A DNA stretch of 6,610 nt from Kiloniellales bacterium. Its GTDB lineage: Bacteria > Pseudomonadota > Alphaproteobacteria > Kiloniellales > JAKSDN01. How positions within the stretch are numbered: the first letter of the stretch is position 1; the number at the start of each line of letters is the position of its first letter. Below the pieces are notes generated by a model, which worked only from the letters and a program-made list of their open reading frames with translations, was not told the DNA's origin and ran no database searches. The translations under genes were made by a program, and so were the position numbers. The stretch is taken from assembly GCA_022360075.1 (NCBI GenBank), contig JAKSDN010000128.1, positions 1 to 6,610 of the forward strand, written 5' to 3'. Shown here one piece after another: positions 1 through 6,394 of this stretch.

Positions 1-32
1 ACGTCCGAGGGGCGGAGAGCGGCGCCTGACGG

Positions 33-126
33 TCGCTGCTCTTGGCTTTTGGCGGGCGTCGAGAACGCTTGACGGTGGCCAACACCGTCGGCGCGTCCTC
101 TCCTACCCAAAAGCCAAGACCAGCGA
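33..126. repeat. large nested inverted repeat downstream of the secreted-protein operon
   Basis: Positions 33-52 and 107-126 are inverted copies pairing at 19 of 20 positions; the only mismatch is 39/120. The core TCTTGGCTTTTGG (40-52) is perfectly complementary to 107-119. The 54-nt spacer contains two further perfect stems: GCGT/ACGC (56-59 with 65-68) and GACGGTG/CACCGTC (71-77 with 83-89). The transcript of either strand could therefore fold as a long stem closing a junction with two hairpin arms. It starts 33 nt past the stop of the last operon gene, so it may end or protect that transcript. No U-run follows the stem on either strand, so it is not a classical intrinsic terminator. A small palindromic mobile element (MITE/REP-like) is the main alternative. 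I see no target-site duplication at the edges. Confidence 0.75.
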
Positions 127-158
127 TCACACGTATCATCCTCTCGCGATAGTGGGTA

Positions 159-2252
159 CTAGGGGGGCGGCGTGGCGGTGATCGAGAGAATCCCTGTCTC
201 CCCGGTGGTCAGGCTGAAGCGCTGCTGCTTATCGCCGGCGGTGATGTTCGACAGGATGTTCACCTCGCCGGTGTTCGGGGGGAAAGTGCCGGTGTTCACT
301 GCGGTGATGGAGATCTCGATCGGGCCTGCCTGAACGTTCGGCGCGAAGAGATCGGCCATGGCCGGCCCCGACAGCGTGACGTTGATTGGACCGAGCTGCA
401 GGCCGTTCTGGTCGGTGACGCGCAGCGTGATGATGTCACCGTCCACCGTGGCGAAATCGAAGACCTCGAAGAGCAACGGCAGCTCCAGCGTGATGTCGGT
501 GAACCCGCCGGTCGAGCCGCTGCCGGTCAGCAGCCCCGGCATCTGCTGTATCTGCTGGGTGAGACCGATCAGCGTGCCGTTGGCGATTGCCTCGCCGACA
601 GCCGGGTCGATGTTGAACTCGCGCACCAGCTTGCCGGAGAGCTGCTCCACCAACTGCTCGCGCATGTCCTCGTCCAGCAGCAGCCGTGCGTCGAGCCCCT
701 GCAGATCGGCGACGATGCTCTGGCTCAGCCCGCCAAAGACATCGTCGGGATTGGCCCCCGGCAGGCCATTGGTCGAAGGAAATTTCTGGGTCCAGCTCTG
801 CACGCTGTCCGGGTTGATCCCGTTCTCATACATCCAGGAATGGTCGAACTGCGAGATCGGGCCCTGCGAGCGCTCGTTGATCCAGCGGTTGTCGAAGGGC
901 GACATGGTCCCGTTCGACTGCTCGTAGATCCAGCGCTGGTCGAATTGCGACTGCGGGCCGAAGGCATTGTAGATCGCCGCGCCCTGTGGTGAGCGCCCGG
1001 CGAAGTAGTAGGCGCTGCGGCTGATGTAGTCCGAGATCCCGAGCCCGAGCGAGCCCAGCGCGCAGGGCGAGAAGCACTGCAGCCCCGTCTGCCGTTGATA
1101 GAGCGACTGGTTGAGCTGCTCCATTTCCTCCAGTTGGCGAAGCAAGCTGTCGACCCGGTTGAGCTCGCGCTGAGTATCCGTGTAGACGCCCTCCAGAACG
1201 CCCAGGCGGTCGTTGAGCAGATCGATCATCGCGGTATGACCGCTCTCGCCGGCCAGCGTCGGATCGGAGTAGTCTTGACCGGAATCGAAAAGGCCAGAGC
1301 CCGCCTGCTCCTCGAGCGTCGTGACGATCTTCCCGACATTGACCTTCGCCCGGGAGAGCTTCGGGCGCAGGATTTGCTGCTCCTGTTGCACCGAGGCGCG
1401 GTAGCGGGCCAGATTCTCCTTTACGTCCTGGAATGCGGCACTGTCGAATTCCGGCGCACCACCGTCGACGACGCTCGAGAGGCTGTCATGAATCCGAAAG
1501 AGACCGTCCTCGATCCGCGACTGGGCATTCTGCCGTTCGGGCCGGGCGCTATCGAGAAACGCGACATATTCCTTCGTCCCGTCGCGCTCGAGCGCCCAGT
1601 AGAAATCCGCGCCGACGAGATAGGTGCCGGTCGGATTGTCGACGAGCTGGGTCTCGCCCATTTTCTCCCACGGCTGGTCCAGATCGACGAGGATCCTTCC
1701 CTCAGGCGTAGAGTCAATCTGGGCGATGATATCGAGAGGGGTCATCCCGCTGCCGCGTTCGACGGAGCCGTAGAGCATCCGGCGTTCGACCGAAACGGTG
1801 TCGAAGGTGTCGGCCGAGGCGATATCGCTCTCGGTCGCATAGGTGGCCCATTCCTCCGGCTTGAAGCCGCGCGGACTGTAGCCGCCCGACTTTCCGGCCT
1901 CCCCTTGCGTGAAGAGGTAGATCTCGCGCAGCCCCCGCTCGACCGCGGTGCCCTGTCCGCGGTTCGGGTTGTAGCCTGGGGCGTTGTTGAAGACGCTTTG
2001 CTTGTTGAGCGGGCCGACCTTCGCCTTCAGCGCTTCGTCGGACTGGCCCGCGAAAGGATCGTTGTAGCTCAGGAGCCCCTGGTCCGGCTGGTAGTCCGGA
2101 TCCTGGTAGTGCTGCGTATCATAGCCCGCTGGCGCGCCGCCGCCTTGTGCAGAGAGCACGTCCGGCACGTCGGCTGGAGCGTTCGTAGCGATGCCGGCGG
2201 CCAGAATACCCACGCTGCCGAGAAGCAGGCCGCGTCGCAGGAAGATCGCCAT
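159..2252 (-). CDS. secreted protein with coiled coils, 16-residue W repeats and a C-terminal beta-sandwich-like domain
   Basis: Last gene of the minus-strand operon; family not recognised. The ATG at 2252 gives 697 aa and has a GGA 9 nt upstream; a TTG at 2261 (700 aa), overlapping the previous stop as TTGA, is the alternative. Residue numbers count from the ATG. Residues 1-27 form a signal peptide (R6-R7, hydrophobic core, cleavage after A-P-A27). The R-R pair is only weakly Tat-like. Two heptad-rich segments (about 274-317 and 347-389) look like coiled coils, followed by C393 and C397. Three tandem 16-residue units S-[QP]-F-D-x-x-W-[IM]-x-E lie at about 435-482. The final 105 residues (589-694) are beta-rich, with a D-G-D at 604-606 and P-P-N-T at 658-661. 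This resembles small beta-sandwich domains found at the ends of secreted proteins. I infer an extracytoplasmic scaffold or adhesin-like role. The coiled coils recall TrbJ/VirB5-like proteins, but no other conjugation gene is present. Confidence 0.9.
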   Translation of the reverse strand: MAIFLRRGLLLGSVGILAAGIATNAPADVPDVLSAQGGGAPAGYDTQHYQDPDYQPDQGLLSYNDPFAGQSDEALKAKVGPLNKQSVFNNAPGYNPNRGQGTAVERGLREIYLFTQGEAGKSGGYSPRGFKPEEWATYATESDIASADTFDTVSVERRMLYGSVERGSGMTPLDIIAQIDSTPEGRILVDLDQPWEKMGETQLVDNPTGTYLVGADFYWALERDGTKEYVAFLDSARPERQNAQSRIEDGLFRIHDSLSSVVDGGAPEFDSAAFQDVKENLARYRASVQQEQQILRPKLSRAKVNVGKIVTTLEEQAGSGLFDSGQDYSDPTLAGESGHTAMIDLLNDRLGVLEGVYTDTQRELNRVDSLLRQLEEMEQLNQSLYQRQTGLQCFSPCALGSLGLGISDYISRSAYYFAGRSPQGAAIYNAFGPQSQFDQRWIYEQSNGTMSPFDNRWINERSQGPISQFDHSWMYENGINPDSVQSWTQKFPSTNGLPGANPDDVFGGLSQSIVADLQGLDARLLLDEDMREQLVEQLSGKLVREFNIDPAVGEAIANGTLIGLTQQIQQMPGLLTGSGSTGGFTDITLELPLLFEVFDFATVDGDIITLRVTDQNGLQLGPINVTLSGPAMADLFAPNVQAGPIEISITAVNTGTFPPNTGEVNILSNITAGDKQQRFSLTTGETGILSITATPPP
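807..950 (-). repeat. three tandem 48-bp units encoding 16-residue FDxxW repeats
   Basis: Inside the 697-aa secreted protein, three consecutive in-frame units of exactly 48 nt (903-950, 855-902, 807-854 on the minus strand) encode SQFDQRWIYE..., SPFDNRWINE... and SQFDHSWMYE.... The constant positions are S, F, D, W, I/M and E; the last third of each unit varies. The DNA has diverged more than the protein pattern, so this looks like an old duplication kept for its structure rather than a recent slippage. No fourth unit is visible on either side, although an isolated S-W follows the third. Confidence 0.8.
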
Positions 2253-2257
2253 GTCAG

Positions 2258-3274
2258 TCAATCCAGCTGCCCGAGATCGACGGCGACGACGTCGTTCAAC
2301 CTCGGCGCGGCACTGTCCGAGACGTCGAGATCGGCAAAGATCAGCCAGTTGCCCGAATAGGGCGAGCCGAAGGCCATCATCATGCCGCCCGCGTGGCGGT
2401 AGATGCCGCGCAGCTCGAAGGTCCGCCGCGCCGGCGTGCTGAGCGTGCCGATGCGCTGGAGCGGCATGGCGTGCTCGGCCGCCGGCCTATCCGTCATGCG
2501 CGCCAGACCGTCACCGTCGCCCTTGGCGATATAGGCGAGGATCTGCCGACCGATCGCAGCATAGGCGGGATCGTCGAGAAAGCTCCGCACCGCGACGTCG
2601 GTCAGCGCCAGCCGCTCCGCGACCGTCGCCCGGCCGTCCGCCGGCAGAGCCTGTCCTCCCGCCGCCTCGTCGAGCGGCGGCCATGCCCGCTCGAAGGCGG
2701 CGATGTTCGCGGCACTGGCCAGCGCCAGCGCGGACGGCATCGCCAGATCCCGCCGCAGCAGCCAGGGCGGGCGCACGCCGCGTCCCTCGGCCGGGACCGG
2801 CGCCAGGCCCGCGCCCGGAAATGCGCTCACCGCCGCCAGCGCCAGCCCGCCGCCGGCGGAGCGCTCGAAGTCCACGACGACCCAGCCGTCGACCAGCGGG
2901 TTGTAGTAGCCCGCCCGCGGCCGCTCGGCCATGGCGTGGCCGAGCGTGGCGATGCTGCCGCGGAAGAAGCCGCGCCAGAGCCCCACATCGTCGCCGATCA
3001 GCCCGGCGAGCACCGCGCGTTCGGGCGCGCTGAGGGCCTGCAACAACGCTTCGGGCCGGCCGGCCATCCAGGTGCGCAGGTTCATCGCGGCCTCGACCAC
3101 CGCGTTCAGGCGCAGCCGCGAGCCGTTCGGCGCCTGGCCGGCGGTGCGCGCGGCAAAGCGCTCGACGGCGGCGCGGTCGAGCCGATCGAGCGGCCCGTTC
3201 GGGTCGGCTGCTCGGTCGCTTGCATGGACCGGTGCGGCGAGCGCGAGCGAAAGCACCAGGACGGCCGATCTCAT
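2258..3274 (-). CDS. secreted protein of unknown family (338 aa)
   Basis: Middle gene of the operon. The ATG at 3274 overlaps the stop of the preceding gene as ATGA (3271-3274) and has a good ribosome site (GGAG, 8 nt spacing), pointing to translational coupling. The frame is open back to 4213, but that extension is an arginine- and glycine-rich shadow of the upstream gene. Residues 1-18 are a clear Sec signal peptide (M-R, hydrophobic core, V-H-A18 cleavage). The mature ~320 residues contain no cysteine. They run through a helical alanine-rich half, a Y-Y-N-P-L-V-D-G-W-V-V-V-D-F stretch at 123-136, then a second helical part. The end (about 285-338) is beta-rich and glycine/methionine-containing. 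I do not recognise a family. Position and export signal suggest a periplasmic or surface partner of the two neighbouring products. The local GC is the highest in the window (about 75% in places). Confidence 0.9.
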   Translation of the reverse strand: MRSAVLVLSLALAAPVHASDRAADPNGPLDRLDRAAVERFAARTAGQAPNGSRLRLNAVVEAAMNLRTWMAGRPEALLQALSAPERAVLAGLIGDDVGLWRGFFRGSIATLGHAMAERPRAGYYNPLVDGWVVVDFERSAGGGLALAAVSAFPGAGLAPVPAEGRGVRPPWLLRRDLAMPSALALASAANIAAFERAWPPLDEAAGGQALPADGRATVAERLALTDVAVRSFLDDPAYAAIGRQILAYIAKGDGDGLARMTDRPAAEHAMPLQRIGTLSTPARRTFELRGIYRHAGGMMMAFGSPYSGNWLIFADLDVSDSAAPRLNDVVAVDLGQLD

Positions 3275-4299
3275 GAGCCGGTCTCCGGGGTGATCTCGCC
3301 GATGAAGGCCATGCCGTGCTCCTCGCGCATGGCAATGCGGAACTGTCGTCCCTCGGGCGTGCGGGCGATGAAGCCGTCCTCGGGGGCGCTGTCGGCGAGA
3401 TCGGCGCGCGCGAGGGCCCGGCCGAGCGGGCTGGCGATCAGCGCGTGCGCCATGTCGTTGCGGACCGTCAACCAGCCGGTGGGCGTGCGGTCGTCCGGCT
3501 CGAACAGGCTCGGCGCCATCAGATCGCGCACGGTGGCGACATCGCCCGTCCTCATGCCCTCGAGAAAGCGCTCGGCGGCAAGCTGGGCCAGCGTCTCGGT
3601 GTCGCCGTCCGCGGCATGGCGCAGCGTAATCACGACCGGACGCAGCAGCATGTCGCGGCGGACCGCCTCGAGCAGCGGCGGCAGCGGCGCCTGCGGATTC
3701 GAGCCGCTGCGCCGCAGCACGCCCCAGTAGATCTCCTCGCGCTGTGCGCTCGCCGCCGCCGCGAGGCGCGCCCGGGTCGCCGGGGCGAGCGCCAGGCTGG
3801 AGGAGGCCAAGAAGCGGTCGATGTCGAAGGTGCTGACGCGTGGCGCGCCGGGGCCGATCGGCCAGACCGCGACCTTGCCGACCGCAAGGGCGTCGCCGCT
3901 GTTCGCGACGGCCGCGCGTCCGCTCAACAGCGCGGCGATGCGGAACTCGCTCGACAACGAGAGGTAGACGACCGTGTCCTCCGCCGCTGTGATCTCGGCA
4001 TCCAAGAGACGCAGCGTCTCGCCGGCCGAGAGTCTCGCCAGGACACCGCTCTGGGACAGGGTATCGAGCAGGCGGTCCGGCAGCACGGCGCTTCCGACGT
4101 CGGTGCGCACCAGCTCTACCGCGAAGGCGGATGGCGCCGTCAATACCCATGCCGCGGCGAGCGCCAGCAGCAGGCGCCGAAGACCCCTTCGCGTTGCCTC
4201 CAGCAGCCCGCATGGACCGGTAACAGCATTTCCAGAGGTGGCCCTGCGGACGCGGCCTCTACACGCATACGTAGCGACCTCGAGAGCCGAGGCAAACAT
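3271..4299 (-). CDS. exported or membrane-anchored protein with C-terminal NTF2/SnoaL-like segment
   Basis: First gene of the operon, 342 aa from the ATG at 4299, preceded by GGGGGA at 9 nt spacing. No ATG, GTG or TTG lies in frame between this start and the hydrophobic segment. The protein therefore has an unusually long arginine-rich N-region (about 41 residues) before the hydrophobic core (42-56) and an A-F-A60 cleavage site. A CTG start near 4206 would give a normal-sized signal peptide. The middle (61-235) is mixed helix and strand with no motif I know. Residues about 240-338 begin A-A-E-R-F-L-E-G-M-R-T-G-D and continue L-M-A-P-S-L-F, then alternate strands. This resembles the start of NTF2/SnoaL-like cone folds, which in exported proteins usually bind small ligands or mediate assembly. 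That assignment is inference from pattern only. The gene is coupled by a 4-nt overlap to the next. Confidence 0.87.
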   Translation of the reverse strand: MFASALEVATYACRGRVRRATSGNAVTGPCGLLEATRRGLRRLLLALAAAWVLTAPSAFAVELVRTDVGSAVLPDRLLDTLSQSGVLARLSAGETLRLLDAEITAAEDTVVYLSLSSEFRIAALLSGRAAVANSGDALAVGKVAVWPIGPGAPRVSTFDIDRFLASSSLALAPATRARLAAAASAQREEIYWGVLRRSGSNPQAPLPPLLEAVRRDMLLRPVVITLRHAADGDTETLAQLAAERFLEGMRTGDVATVRDLMAPSLFEPDDRTPTGWLTVRNDMAHALIASPLGRALARADLADSAPEDGFIARTPEGRQFRIAMREEHGMAFIGEITPETGS

Positions 4300-4306
4300 A
4301 TTTCAC

Positions 4307-4315
4307 CATCCCCCA
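4307..4315. promoter_or_regulatory. second CATCCCCCA half-site over the operon ribosome binding site
   Basis: This is an exact 9-bp copy of the left arm of the palindrome at 4358-4377. Read on the minus strand it is TGGGGGATG, whose purine run serves as the probable Shine-Dalgarno sequence for the ATG at 4299. It may be a second protein-binding half-site, or the shared bases may simply come from a ribosome site. Confidence 0.35.
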
Positions 4316-4357
4316 TACCTACCCCGGTCAAAGGCTTACACTGTACGGTGGCGGAGT

Positions 4358-4377
4358 CATCCCCCAGTTGGGTGATG
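4358..4377. promoter_or_regulatory. candidate operator: 20-bp imperfect palindrome
   Basis: CATCCCCCAGTTGGGTGATG pairs with itself at 9 of 10 positions; the single mismatch is 4362/4373. Its left half CATCCCCCA recurs as a direct copy at 4307-4315, 51 bp away (about five helical turns). That copy covers the ribosome site of the minus-strand operon. LuxR-type HTH dimers commonly bind ~20-bp palindromes, so the neighbouring 539-aa protein is the natural candidate binder. This is inferred from symmetry and position only. Confidence 0.45.
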
Positions 4378-4431
4378 GCCGCGTCGGACGGTAAAAGTAA
4401 GCTATGTGTCTAGGCATTCGGTGATCTAGCG

Positions 4432-6051
4432 ATGACGAAACGACTAAGAGACAAGATTGCCTCGATATTCTCGGTCCTTCCCGATCCGGATGCGCGCGAT
4501 GCGATCCGCGAGACCCTCAAGACCTTCCGGCTCAGCAAGAATGCCACGGTCTCCAATGTGAAATGGGCGGATTTCACGAACGCGGGCAGCTTTCTTCGCG
4601 GCGGTTTGGCGAGCACGTCGGGGCTTTCCGTGCACTTGGTGGCGTCGGCGGAGGAAGACGCCGATCTTGCCGCGATGGCGGCGCAGGTACGCGATGGAGG
4701 CATCGAGGCCGGTCGGATCATGCGCGACCGTGACGCGGACCGCTTCTTCTGGTTCGTGCCGGCCATGAGTTCGGCGATGGACGAACTGCCTCACCAGCAC
4801 CTCAAAGGGATTGTCGTCAGTGAGGCGTTGTTCGGCGACGTCGTGCAGTACTTCAATCCGGGCCGCCCCCTGACACCGGCCGAGAAGCGCATCGCCTATC
4901 AGATCACGGCCGGACTGAGCTTGCGCGAGGCGGCGGCATTGGACGCCACCTCCATCGAAACCAAGCGCAGCCAGATCAAGAGTGCCTGCGCCAAGATGCA
5001 GTGCGCCGGCCAGACGGACCTCGTGCGCACGCTCGTCGGTCAGATGTTCCATCTCGTGGCGATCTCGGATGCGGAGACGGCCCAGACCGGGACAGTCGAG
5101 CGCTTCATCGCGCGCCACTTCGCTTCGGATGTGAGCTTGAACGTCGAGCGACTGCCGAACGGGCACCTGATTCCCTATTTCGAGGCGGGTCCCGCCGACG
5201 GGACGCCGCTCCTGATCGTGCACGGCATGATGTTTGGCGCGATCCTGCAGGGATTGAACGCGCAGACGGCGCGGCTTGGCCTGCGCGCCATCATGCCGGT
5301 GAGGCCGGGATACCTGCAGTCGTTTTCAATCGGCAGCCACTATGCGGAGGGCGGCCTGGTCGATAGGACGATCTCCGATCTCGCCGTCTTCGCCGCGCTC
5401 AAGTTTGATGGGCCTGTCGCGGTCCTCGGCCAATCGCTGGGCGCCGGTTTGGCGCTCAACCTGGCGCGGGCCTATCCGCAGTTGGTCTCGTCGCTGATGC
5501 TGGTCTCGACCAATCTCACGCAGACGCTGCCGACGTCCGAGAATTTCGCCGGCCACCTCTACACCGGGATGCGCGAGCTGAGCGACTATCCGGGCCTCAG
5601 CCGCCTGGTGACCTGGCAGTTCCGCAAGCACTACGCCGACCCGAAGTCATGCCACGACATTCTGGCCAATCTGTTTGCCGCTTGCGAGAACGATTTGCGC
5701 GTGCTCCGCGGCGACGATGGCCGGCCCGCGGTCGAGACCTGGTTCTCTGACATCTACGCAAGCTCGGTCACCGGCATCGCCGAGGACTTCCACTTCACGA
5801 TGGAGCGCCTGCCCGGCGACACGCGGCCCCTGAGTGCGCCAATCACCTTTGTGCATGGCGAGCACGACCCGCTCACCCGCATCGCCGAGATCCGGCGCCT
5901 CGCAGCAACGCTGAGCGGTGCGTCTGTCGTCGAGCTGCCGGACGCCGGCCATTTCGCCATCGCCTCGCACCCCGAAACAGCCTGGGATGCGATTGCGGCC
6001 AGCATCCATCGCCGGTCCGACGCTTGCCAGCCTGAGCTCCCTCGCGTTTAG
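4432..6051 (+). CDS. LuxR-type HTH protein fused to an alpha/beta hydrolase
   Basis: 539 aa, starting at the ATG at 4432 and ending in TAG. Residues 1-140 form an N-terminal part without a recognised motif. Residues 147-200 match a LuxR-type HTH (L-T-P-A-E-K-R, then A-G-L-S-L-R-E-A-A, then T-K-R-S-Q-I-K and C-A-G-Q-T-D-L-V). Residues about 230-530 are an alpha/beta hydrolase. H264-G265 lies in the oxyanion region, the nucleophile elbow is G-Q-S335-L-G, the acid is D479 in H-G-E-H-D-P, and the base is H507 in D-A-G-H-F. The triad is complete, so catalysis is possible. Related fusions are known as alphaproteobacterial proteins annotated as HTH or alpha/beta-fold hydrolase; the substrate is unknown. 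I infer a one-component regulator whose hydrolase domain senses or degrades a small ester, lactone or amide signal. Divergent placement suggests it controls the secreted-protein operon. The last dozen residues are charged and may be a junction product. Confidence 0.95.
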   Translation: MTKRLRDKIASIFSVLPDPDARDAIRETLKTFRLSKNATVSNVKWADFTNAGSFLRGGLASTSGLSVHLVASAEEDADLAAMAAQVRDGGIEAGRIMRDRDADRFFWFVPAMSSAMDELPHQHLKGIVVSEALFGDVVQYFNPGRPLTPAEKRIAYQITAGLSLREAAALDATSIETKRSQIKSACAKMQCAGQTDLVRTLVGQMFHLVAISDAETAQTGTVERFIARHFASDVSLNVERLPNGHLIPYFEAGPADGTPLLIVHGMMFGAILQGLNAQTARLGLRAIMPVRPGYLQSFSIGSHYAEGGLVDRTISDLAVFAALKFDGPVAVLGQSLGAGLALNLARAYPQLVSSLMLVSTNLTQTLPTSENFAGHLYTGMRELSDYPGLSRLVTWQFRKHYADPKSCHDILANLFAACENDLRVLRGDDGRPAVETWFSDIYASSVTGIAEDFHFTMERLPGDTRPLSAPITFVHGEHDPLTRIAEIRRLAATLSGASVVELPDAGHFAIASHPETAWDAIAASIHRRSDACQPELPRV

Positions 6052-6055
6052 GCAC

Positions 6056-6190
6056 CAACGGCCTTTGTTTGGCCGTATCGGCAGAGCCGCCAGCGTCGTG
6101 CGTTGTCATGCGGCTCTTCAGATCCGTGGTAAAGCCCACGTACCTCTGATCGGAGAACGACTCGCTCTGCATGAGGTAGACGTAGAACAT
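6056..6190 (-). pseudogene. truncated GIY-YIG (UPF0213-like) endonuclease gene, 5' half only
   Basis: From the ATG at 6190 the frame reads M-F-Y-V-Y-L-M-Q-S, then R-Y-V-G-F-T-T-D-L-K-S-R, then H-D-A-G-G and T-A-K-Q-R-P-L. These match the N-terminal half of small GIY-YIG proteins of the UPF0213 group: the GIY-equivalent V-Y-L, the YIG-equivalent Y-V-G, the conserved Arg in D-L-x-x-R and the His after it. Such proteins are normally about 80-100 aa and continue with a conserved W, a glutamate in A-x-x-x-E-x-x-L-K and a G-S-G motif. Here homology stops at about 6056 after 45 residues. The open frame then runs antisense through the end of the HTH-hydrolase gene to 5873. The metal-binding glutamate is lost, so nuclease activity is not expected. 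An in-frame ATG at 6229 exists, but family members start at or near M-F-Y-V-Y-L. Confidence 0.8.
6058..6076. terminator. short hairpin after the HTH-hydrolase stop
   Basis: ACGGCC (6058-6063) and GGCCGT (6071-6076) form a 6-bp GC-rich stem around a TTTGTTT loop, 7 nt after the stop codon. There is no T-run after the stem on either strand, so termination is uncertain. The same bases also encode part of the truncated GIY-YIG frame on the other strand. Confidence 0.3.
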
Positions 6191-6394
6191 GCGCTGTTCT
6201 CGAGAAGGCCCGCTCTGATCTCGCCCCAACTGGCTTGCTGGCGGGCCATGCGCGACGAAAATGCGAACTATTCCTTCGCCATTGCCATACGATAACGGGA
6301 CCGTTCATGCGCTGCACCACTCAGCCTTACGAACTAGTACGCAAGAGCATTGCGCCGGCACACTGATTGTGAACCTTCCGTGGACTTGTCGTTT
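6191..6394. other. non-coding stretch upstream of the GIY-YIG remnant
   Basis: This stretch is the 5' flank of the truncated GIY-YIG gene and should contain its promoter. A weak purine run (GAGAA, minus strand) precedes the ATG at 6190. Frames across it are short and match nothing I recognise. No RNA gene, repeat or mobile-element end was seen. Confidence 0.4.

Larger units (their letters stand above)
4300..4431. promoter_or_regulatory. divergent promoter region between the operon and the HTH-hydrolase gene
   Basis: These 132 bp separate two genes transcribed away from each other, so both promoters should lie here. The sequence is less GC-rich than its flanks. A poor sigma70-like pair can be drawn for the plus strand: TTGGGT (4368-4373), 18 bp, TAAAAG (4392-4397). 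For the minus strand only a TTGACC (4333-4328) is visible, without a convincing -10. The CATCCCCCA elements listed separately are the strongest signals. The plus-strand gene has only a weak ribosome site (GGTGAT). Confidence 0.5.

Noticed and set aside
33..126. Integron attC site
   Set aside because: The inverted repeat has the right size but lacks the R'/R'' core motifs, and no integrase or cassette pattern is present.
159..2252. Large secreted protein as a TrbJ/VirB5-type conjugation protein
   Set aside because: Only the coiled-coil character is similar; no other type IV secretion gene is nearby and the repeats and C-terminal domain do not fit.
2166..2252. Tat signal on the large secreted protein
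   Set aside because: An R-R pair is present, but the flanking residues do not follow S/T-R-R-x-F-L-K well; an ordinary Sec signal explains it equally.
3275..4213. N-terminal extension of the 338-aa gene giving a 651-aa frame
   Set aside because: It lies entirely over the 342-aa gene in another frame, is arginine/glycine-rich low-complexity sequence, and lacks the signal peptide that follows the ATG at 3274.
1095..4413. Long plus-strand open frames opposite the operon (1095-2360, 2393-3730, 3316-4413)
   Set aside because: They are antisense shadows produced by high GC; the products are arginine-rich with no motifs, while the minus-strand genes have signal peptides, ribosome sites and coupled overlaps.
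4404..4424. Six-codon leader peptide before the HTH-hydrolase gene
   Set aside because: ATG to TGA is open, but there is no ribosome site or attenuator hairpin; chance is likely.
4444..5223. 259-aa minus-strand frame opposite the HTH-hydrolase gene
   Set aside because: The plus-strand frame encodes a clear HTH and hydrolase; the antisense product has no recognisable features.
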